Positions 32,171-36,337 of a stretch of 36,337 nt of DNA are shown one piece after another. Source of the stretch: DATCYZ01 sp036526195 (GTDB lineage Bacteria; Pseudomonadota; Gammaproteobacteria; Burkholderiales; SG8-39). Position 1 is the stretch's first letter. Each line of letters starts with the position of its first letter. The translations under genes and the position numbers were made by a program. The stretch lies in the NCBI GenBank assembly GCA_036526195.1, contig DATCYZ010000091.1, positions 1-36,337 on the forward strand, in the 5' to 3' direction. The notes beneath the pieces were generated by a model. The model was given only the letters and a program-made list of their open reading frames with translations, did not search any database and was not told the DNA's origin.

Positions 32171-33514
32171 CTAGGTAGCAAGCGCCCGCGACAGCCGCCA
32201 TTCGCCGGGGACGCCCTTCAAGGCGTGCGTACCGCGCTCCTCGAACGCGATGCCGGAACCGGAAACGAGGTCGCGCGCAGTGGAGGACACGAGGACTTCT
32301 CCGGCGCCAGCGAAGGCCATCACGCGCGCACCGATATGCACCGCGAGGCCGCTGACCTTGTCGCCCGAGGGTTCGACCTCGCCCGTATGCAGCCCTGCGC
32401 GCACGTCGATGCCGAGCGTTTTCGCCTCACGCACGATAACCGTCGCGCAGCGGATCGCGCGCGCAGGTCCGTCAAAGATCGCGAACTGGCCGTCACCCGC
32501 GGTATCGATCTCGCGGCCGCGGTGCGGCTCGAGCTGGCGGCGGCCGATGGCGTGGAACTCGCGCAGCAGGTCGCGCCATTTCGCATCGCCGAGCTTCGTC
32601 GCGAGTTCCGTGGATCCGACGATATCGGTGAAGAGGACCGTGGTCACGAAGCGCTCGGAGACCTCCACCGGCGCCGGCGCAGCGCCCATGCCGACAAAGT
32701 GCGCGATGGCCTCCACGATCGAATCAGCGTCGCCGATCCACGGGAGGTGATCCTCGCCGGGGTACTCGATGTAGGTCGCACCCGGAATCTGTTCGGCGAA
32801 ATAGCGTCCGTTCGCCACGGTGCAGGAGCGGTCTCCACGTCGATGAATGATCAGCGTCGGGCGGCGGATCTGCGGCAGGACGGGCCGGACGTCGATTTCG
32901 TTGTCGGCGATCATCATGCGCCGAATCGCACTCGGCGAGGCGACCTGTCGCATGAACTTCGCGAAACGCTCGCGATACGGAGCATCGTCAGACCGACTGG
33001 GCGCGAACAAATCGACCGCAGCGGACTTGCCCCAGAGGTCGTCCATCCTTTGCAGGATCACGTCGAGCGGTGGCCGATGCGGATAGTCCGGCGCCCCGGT
33101 GTAGCGGGCCATGCTGCCGTAGATCACCAGCCGCTCGACCATCCCCGGATAGATCGCTGCGAACAGTGATGCCATCGCGCCGCCCTGTGACTGTGCGAAG
33201 ACCACCGCGCGCGCCGCACCGGCAGCCTGCATCACTGCGCGCACGTCGTCGATGCGCTCCTCCAGCGTCGGCACGCCATCGAAGTGATCCGACAGCCCCT
33301 GACCGCGCTTGTCGAACACGATGACGCGAAAGGAGCGTGCGAACCGTCGACGCATGCGCGCGTGGTCCGGATCGTCCCAGTCGGCATCAAGATGCGACAC
33401 GATCCCCGGCACGATGACCAGGTCCTGCTTGCCGCTGCCAAAGACCTGATAGGCGATGCTCAGGCCATCCGATTCGGCGTAGCGGGTCTCGGGAATCCGC
33501 AATTCGTCGCTCAT
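32171..33514 (-). CDS. Alpha/beta hydrolase fused to class III adenylate/guanylate cyclase
   Basis: The 447-residue protein joins an alpha/beta-hydrolase domain (about 1-275) to a class III cyclase domain (about 285-447). Hydrolase triad candidates are S109 (AQSQGG), D228 (HRRGDRS) and H256 (GEDHLPW). Cyclase metal aspartates are D297 (LFTDIVGSTE) and D341 (TAGDGQF). The purine-specifying Lys (canonical KTxGD) is D337, and the transition-state Asn is H393 in VHIGARV, so substrate and activity are uncertain. The architecture resembles mycobacterial Rv1900c. The ATG at 33514 follows the SnoaL-like stop by 4 bp; an upstream ORF start at 33547 was rejected as it overlaps that gene. There is no membrane segment. 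Confidence 0.86.
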   Translation of the reverse strand: MSDELRIPETRYAESDGLSIAYQVFGSGKQDLVIVPGIVSHLDADWDDPDHARMRRRFARSFRVIVFDKRGQGLSDHFDGVPTLEERIDDVRAVMQAAGAARAVVFAQSQGGAMASLFAAIYPGMVERLVIYGSMARYTGAPDYPHRPPLDVILQRMDDLWGKSAAVDLFAPSRSDDAPYRERFAKFMRQVASPSAIRRMMIADNEIDVRPVLPQIRRPTLIIHRRGDRSCTVANGRYFAEQIPGATYIEYPGEDHLPWIGDADSIVEAIAHFVGMGAAPAPVEVSERFVTTVLFTDIVGSTELATKLGDAKWRDLLREFHAIGRRQLEPHRGREIDTAGDGQFAIFDGPARAIRCATVIVREAKTLGIDVRAGLHTGEVEPSGDKVSGLAVHIGARVMAFAGAGEVLVSSTARDLVSGSGIAFEERGTHALKGVPGEWRLSRALAT

Positions 33515-33518
33515 GCGG

Positions 33519-33938
33519 TCACATCGTCTCGCTTGCGACCGAGGCATGCAGGTGCACGATCCGCCAGCGGCCGTCGCGCCGCTCGAACACCGCGGTGCGC
33601 CGGTGCAGGCGCGTCGCGCCGACCAGGTTCTCGAGATGGAAGGTCACCACGCAGGCATCCTCGCCGAGCGACCGCACGCGCGTGTCTTTCGGGTCGATGT
33701 TGAGGTAGGGCGGGCCGGGCCGGTTCGCGCGGACGCGATCGAACACGGGCCGCCAGCCCGCTTCGAGCGCCGCCTTGCCGACGGCGATGCGCGGCTGGTC
33801 GGGAAACGGCGCGTACACCGCCGCGTCGTCGGCGAAGCAGTCGGCGAACGCTTCCCAGTCAAGATCGTTGAAGATGCGCACGAAGTGCTCGAGCGCAGCG
33901 CCGACGCATTCGTTCCCTGACACAGATCCGGAATTCAC
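33519..33938 (-). CDS. SnoaL-like / NTF2-fold protein
   Basis: A 139-residue protein of the NTF2 superfamily. The helix EHFVRIFNDLDWEAFADCFADDAAVYAPF and the final strand RWRIVHLHAS are typical of SnoaL-like isomerases and ketosteroid-isomerase relatives. Its cavity could bind a small hydrophobic ligand; no catalytic pair can be assigned with confidence. It overlaps the cyclase-TPR gene by 4 bp and ends 4 bp before the hydrolase-cyclase gene, so it is part of a three-gene operon. It may supply or sense a ligand for one of the cyclases (inference). Confidence 0.8.
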   Translation of the reverse strand: MNSGSVSGNECVGAALEHFVRIFNDLDWEAFADCFADDAAVYAPFPDQPRIAVGKAALEAGWRPVFDRVRANRPGPPYLNIDPKDTRVRSLGEDACVVTFHLENLVGATRLHRRTAVFERRDGRWRIVHLHASVASETM

Positions 33939-35758
33939 CGCAATGCGTCCGCCGCCGCCGGGTCTTCCAGGCCGGCCGCCACGCGCAGGAACGTCGTGTA
34001 ACGCTTTACGTCTTCGGGCCTGCGAAAAGTGATCTCGCCGCGCAATCTGCTTTCCGCATACTCCGGGCTGAGGCGGCGCACCACGTTGAACGCGGCTTTG
34101 GCCTTCTCCAGCTGACCGAGCCCCACATGATTGACGCAGCCGTGTGCGTGAAGAAAGAGGAATTCGGGTGCGAGGCTCAAGCCGCGCTGCGCGTATTCGA
34201 CGCCGTGCACGTAATCGCAGTTAAAGAAACAGGCGCTGGCTAGCCCCGAGTAGACATAGGCCTTCAGTGCATCGCGCGGACTGATGCGCAGCGTGCGATT
34301 TAAGAGCTCGATACCCCTGGCCGGATTGCCGTTGTAGCTTTCGAGCGTACCCAGGGATCCCAGCGCGAAGAACGCATTCGGATTCAGTTCGGCCGCGTGT
34401 CCCGCGCTGGCCATGGCCTCGTCCCAGCGCGGCTGGTCGGGCGCGAACTGGAATAACCACGCCCGGTTCGCGTGGGCATCGTGATCGGAGCCGTCCGCTT
34501 CGATCGCCGTGGCGGTTGCGGCCAGGCCTTCATCGAATGCCGCCTTGGGGTCCGATGCCGTTTTATTCAGGAGATGCTGCCACTGGGCATACGCGAGGGC
34601 ATTCAACGCGTGCGCACTCCTCGGGTCGATCTCGAGCGCGCGTCGGGCCTCCCGTATGGCTTCGTCGCGAAGCGCCTTGTCAGACCGGATCATGGCCTCG
34701 TGTGCGAACGCGACCGCACGCACTGCAATCTCGTATGCGCTCAGACTTTCCGGGCGGCGGCGGCGCGTCTTCTCCAGTTCGGCAGCATCGATCTTCGGCG
34801 CAATGGCAGCGACGATCGCGCGGGTTACTTCTTCCTGAACTTCGAACACGTCCTCAAGCACCCGGTCGTACCTCTCCGCCCAGATATGATTGCCGGTCAG
34901 TGAATCGATGAGCTGACCGGTCACCCGCACGCGGTTGCCCGCCTTGCGGACGCTGCCCTCCAACACGTAGCGCACGCCCAGTTCCTTCGCCACGGTGCGC
35001 ACGTCGACGGCGCGACCCTTGTAGGTGAAGGTGCTGTTGCGCGCAATGACGAAGAGCGAGCGGAAGCGCGACAGCTCGGTGATGATGTCTTCGGTCACGC
35101 CGTCGGTGAAATACTCCTGCTCCGGGTCGCCCGACATGTTGGTGAAGGGCAGCACCGCGATCGAGGGCTTGTCGGGTAGCGTCAGGTCGATGTCGGTCGC
35201 AGAACGCTGCGGCTGCGTGCCCGCGCCACTTGTCACCTTCACCCGGTAAGCATGGACCGGCTCGGCGATGTTCTTCACCGTCTGTTCGCCGAGATCTTCG
35301 AACTCCGCCTCGACCTTGCCGCGTACCGCGGCGCGGATCGATTCGGACACGCAGATGCCGCCCGCTTCCGCGAGCCCTTCCAGGCGCGCGGCGATGTTGA
35401 CGCCGTCGCCATAGATGGTGCCGTCCGCCTTCTCGATCACGTCTCCGAGATGCACGCCGATGCGAAAGCGCATGCGCTGGTCTTCAGCAGTATCGGTAGA
35501 CGCATCGTCGAGCGACTTCCGGACCTCAAGCGCCGCACTGACCGCGCCCGTTGCGGTCTCGAAGACGGCAAGCACCGAATCGCCTGCCATGTCGATAACG
35601 CGGCCCGCGTTCGATTCGATCCGTGCCCGGAACACCGCGCGTGCAGCGTCGAGCGCGGCCACCGTGGCGCGCTCGTCCATCGACATCAGGCGCGAATAAC
35701 CGGCGACGTCCGCTGCGAGTATTGCGGCAAGGCGTTGCCTGAGTGCGTCGGTACTCAC
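33935..35758 (-). CDS. Class III cyclase with TolB-like domain and TPR repeats
   Basis: The 607-residue protein has a cyclase domain (about 1-185), a TolB/FlgO-like domain (about 205-310, SIAVLPFTNMSGDPEQEYFTD) and a TPR region (about 345-595). Cyclase metal residues are D17 (AADVAGYSRLM) and D60 (DMAGDS), and N121/R125 (VNIAARL) are the transition-state pair. The Lys of canonical KTxGD is Asp (DMAGD), as in many proteobacterial members. The start is probably GTG at 35758, with GGGAGGGG 9 bp upstream; a GTG at 35785 is the alternative. The TolB-like part is usually found in secreted or periplasmic settings, yet no signal peptide is seen, so it is cytoplasmic here. It heads the islet operon. 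Confidence 0.88.
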   Translation of the reverse strand: MSTDALRQRLAAILAADVAGYSRLMSMDERATVAALDAARAVFRARIESNAGRVIDMAGDSVLAVFETATGAVSAALEVRKSLDDASTDTAEDQRMRFRIGVHLGDVIEKADGTIYGDGVNIAARLEGLAEAGGICVSESIRAAVRGKVEAEFEDLGEQTVKNIAEPVHAYRVKVTSGAGTQPQRSATDIDLTLPDKPSIAVLPFTNMSGDPEQEYFTDGVTEDIITELSRFRSLFVIARNSTFTYKGRAVDVRTVAKELGVRYVLEGSVRKAGNRVRVTGQLIDSLTGNHIWAERYDRVLEDVFEVQEEVTRAIVAAIAPKIDAAELEKTRRRRPESLSAYEIAVRAVAFAHEAMIRSDKALRDEAIREARRALEIDPRSAHALNALAYAQWQHLLNKTASDPKAAFDEGLAATATAIEADGSDHDAHANRAWLFQFAPDQPRWDEAMASAGHAAELNPNAFFALGSLGTLESYNGNPARGIELLNRTLRISPRDALKAYVYSGLASACFFNCDYVHGVEYAQRGLSLAPEFLFLHAHGCVNHVGLGQLEKAKAAFNVVRRLSPEYAESRLRGEITFRRPEDVKRYTTFLRVAAGLEDPAAADALR

Positions 35759-36062
35759 CTGTGCGTGCCCCTCCCAATGCAGCACCGCCGCCGTATGGTA
35801 CCTCGGTGCCCAGGGTCCGGACGAGATCAGGCGGTTATCGCTACGGCTGGCACGCCACGCTAAGCGGGAACAGCACGCTCGCGCGTGCCGAGGAGGGCAG
35901 CTAACGCCGAAAGTGCCGCGGGCAGGATGCCGCCGTCTGGAGCGGGCCGGAAGCCGGATCGACGTACTGGTGAATCAAGTACCGAAAACCCTCGGCGCGC
36001 CATGCGGTTGTATTCTGCCCAAGCTTGACGGCCGCTGGGACAAGAGGTTGGTGGCAAGGCCG

Positions 36063-36143
36063 GAATCGCATACTGCCTGAAGGCCCGCGCCAGCTCTAGA
36101 CTTTTGGAGTTCGCGCTTTAGCAGTTGCCCCCAAAGTTGCCCC
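36063..36143. repeat. 81-bp imperfect direct repeat, copy B
   Basis: Second copy of the repeat at 31932-32012, same orientation and no gaps. It starts GAATCGCATACTGCCT and ends in GTTGCCCCCAAAGTTGCCCC. The 304 bp between the cyclase start (35758) and this repeat hold only an unconvincing minus-strand ORF and whatever promoter serves the islet operon. The 59 bp after it lead into the IS end. Confidence 0.8.
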
Positions 36144-36202
36144 CGGAGGGATCGGCTAAGCGGGTCTGGATTGATGCGGCATTAGATGGTCCGCTATCGG
36201 CC

Positions 36203-36337
36203 TATTCTGTTGAAAAACTCCATCGAGTATTGAATCTTCGACTGCGCGAAGTGTCTGATCTTGCAGTGCATTGACGGAGCGCTGCGAGATGATGGGGCAA
36301 CAAGGTGGCGGCCAGGACCGACTGTTCTACTCCTTCA
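36203..36337 (+). mobile_element. Left end of an IS1182-type insertion sequence (truncated by window edge)
   Basis: CTGTTGAAAAACTCC (36207-36221) resembles the terminal inverted repeat of IS1182/IS5-type elements, which usually contain a GTTGAAAAACTC core. About 80 bp later a transposase gene begins. The right end is outside the window, so the exact left boundary, target duplication and completeness cannot be judged; the start given is approximate. Confidence 0.65.
36289..36337 (+). CDS. IS1182-family transposase, first 16 residues
   Basis: Two consecutive ATGs open a frame reading MMGQQGGGQDRLFYSF at the window edge, the start of many IS1182-type transposases (MMG...LFY.F). Only 49 bases are visible, so the DDE catalytic core cannot be checked. 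Confidence 0.62.
   Translation, partial: MMGQQGGGQDRLFYSF

Larger units (their letters stand above)
31932..36143. other. Putative genomic islet bounded by direct repeats A and B
   Basis: The 4.2-kb segment between the repeats contains only the hydrolase-cyclase, SnoaL-like and cyclase-TPR genes. The DNA within, especially 34.2-34.8 kb, looks visibly less GC-rich than its surroundings, and an IS1182-type element begins just outside. This pattern suggests insertion as one unit by recombination at the repeat. No integrase is inside, so it may be a remnant. Confidence 0.5.

Noticed and set aside
31433..33169. 578-codon plus-strand frame across the phosphatase and hydrolase-cyclase
   Set aside because: Composition is that of an antisense shadow; both genes beneath it have intact catalytic motifs.
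35860..36057. 65-codon minus-strand ORF between the islet operon and repeat B
   Set aside because: No recognisable motif, no ribosome-binding site seen, and short open frames are common by chance at this GC content.

Overview
The window is GC-rich chromosomal DNA of a proteobacterium. Gene content and order (lptD / amgK-murU / pepP-ubiH / dusB-fis-purH-purD-hemF; argH beside algZ-algR and hemC-hemD-hemX-hemY; hemA-prfA-prmC-grxD) point to Betaproteobacteria or a neighbouring gammaproteobacterial lineage. There is no rRNA or tRNA gene to narrow this. No rRNA, tRNA or CRISPR array was seen.

Region 1 (1-11.6 kb) is mostly housekeeping. A truncated lptD (outer-membrane LPS export) is divergent from amgK-murU (peptidoglycan recycling). 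The plus-strand run continues with a small unknown gene, pepP, ubiH, dusB-fis, purH, purD and hemF, mostly overlapping or a few bases apart.

Region 2 (11.7-18.1 kb, minus strand) carries hemC-hemD-hemX-hemY. A small periplasmic thioredoxin-like gene (plus strand) starts exactly at the hemC boundary, followed by a convergent AlgZ/AlgR-type LytTR two-component system. Region 3 (18.2-21.0 kb) is argH, followed 8 bp later by a Ser/Thr protein kinase fused to a cyclic-nucleotide-binding domain, ending in three tandem hairpin repeats. Region 4 (21.2-24.7 kb, minus strand) is hemA-prfA-prmC-grxD.

Region 5 (24.8-36.3 kb, minus strand) is accessory. It holds: (a) a three-gene operon with 4-base overlaps, encoding a DUF1538 membrane protein and two different P-II-like proteins; (b) a protein made only of two cyclic-nucleotide-binding domains; (c) an operon of a flavin monooxygenase/acyl-CoA-dehydrogenase-like enzyme, a haloacid-dehalogenase-like HAD protein and a D-serine-dehydratase-like PLP enzyme; (d) a secreted histidine phosphatase; (e) an apparent genomic islet with an alpha/beta-hydrolase-cyclase fusion, a SnoaL-like protein and a cyclase-TolB-TPR protein. 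Nearly identical 16-bp palindromes lie 55-60 bp upstream of (b) and (c), suggesting one shared regulator. The islet is flanked by an ungapped 81-bp imperfect direct repeat, and the left end of an IS1182-type insertion sequence lies at the window edge.

The most interesting theme is cyclic-nucleotide signalling: two class III cyclase-domain proteins, a cNMP-binding kinase and a dual cNMP-binding protein lie within 16 kb. The most system-like undescribed unit is the DUF1538/P-II/P-II operon, probably a P-II-gated transporter. All functional statements rest on motif reading and family knowledge; no database search was run.
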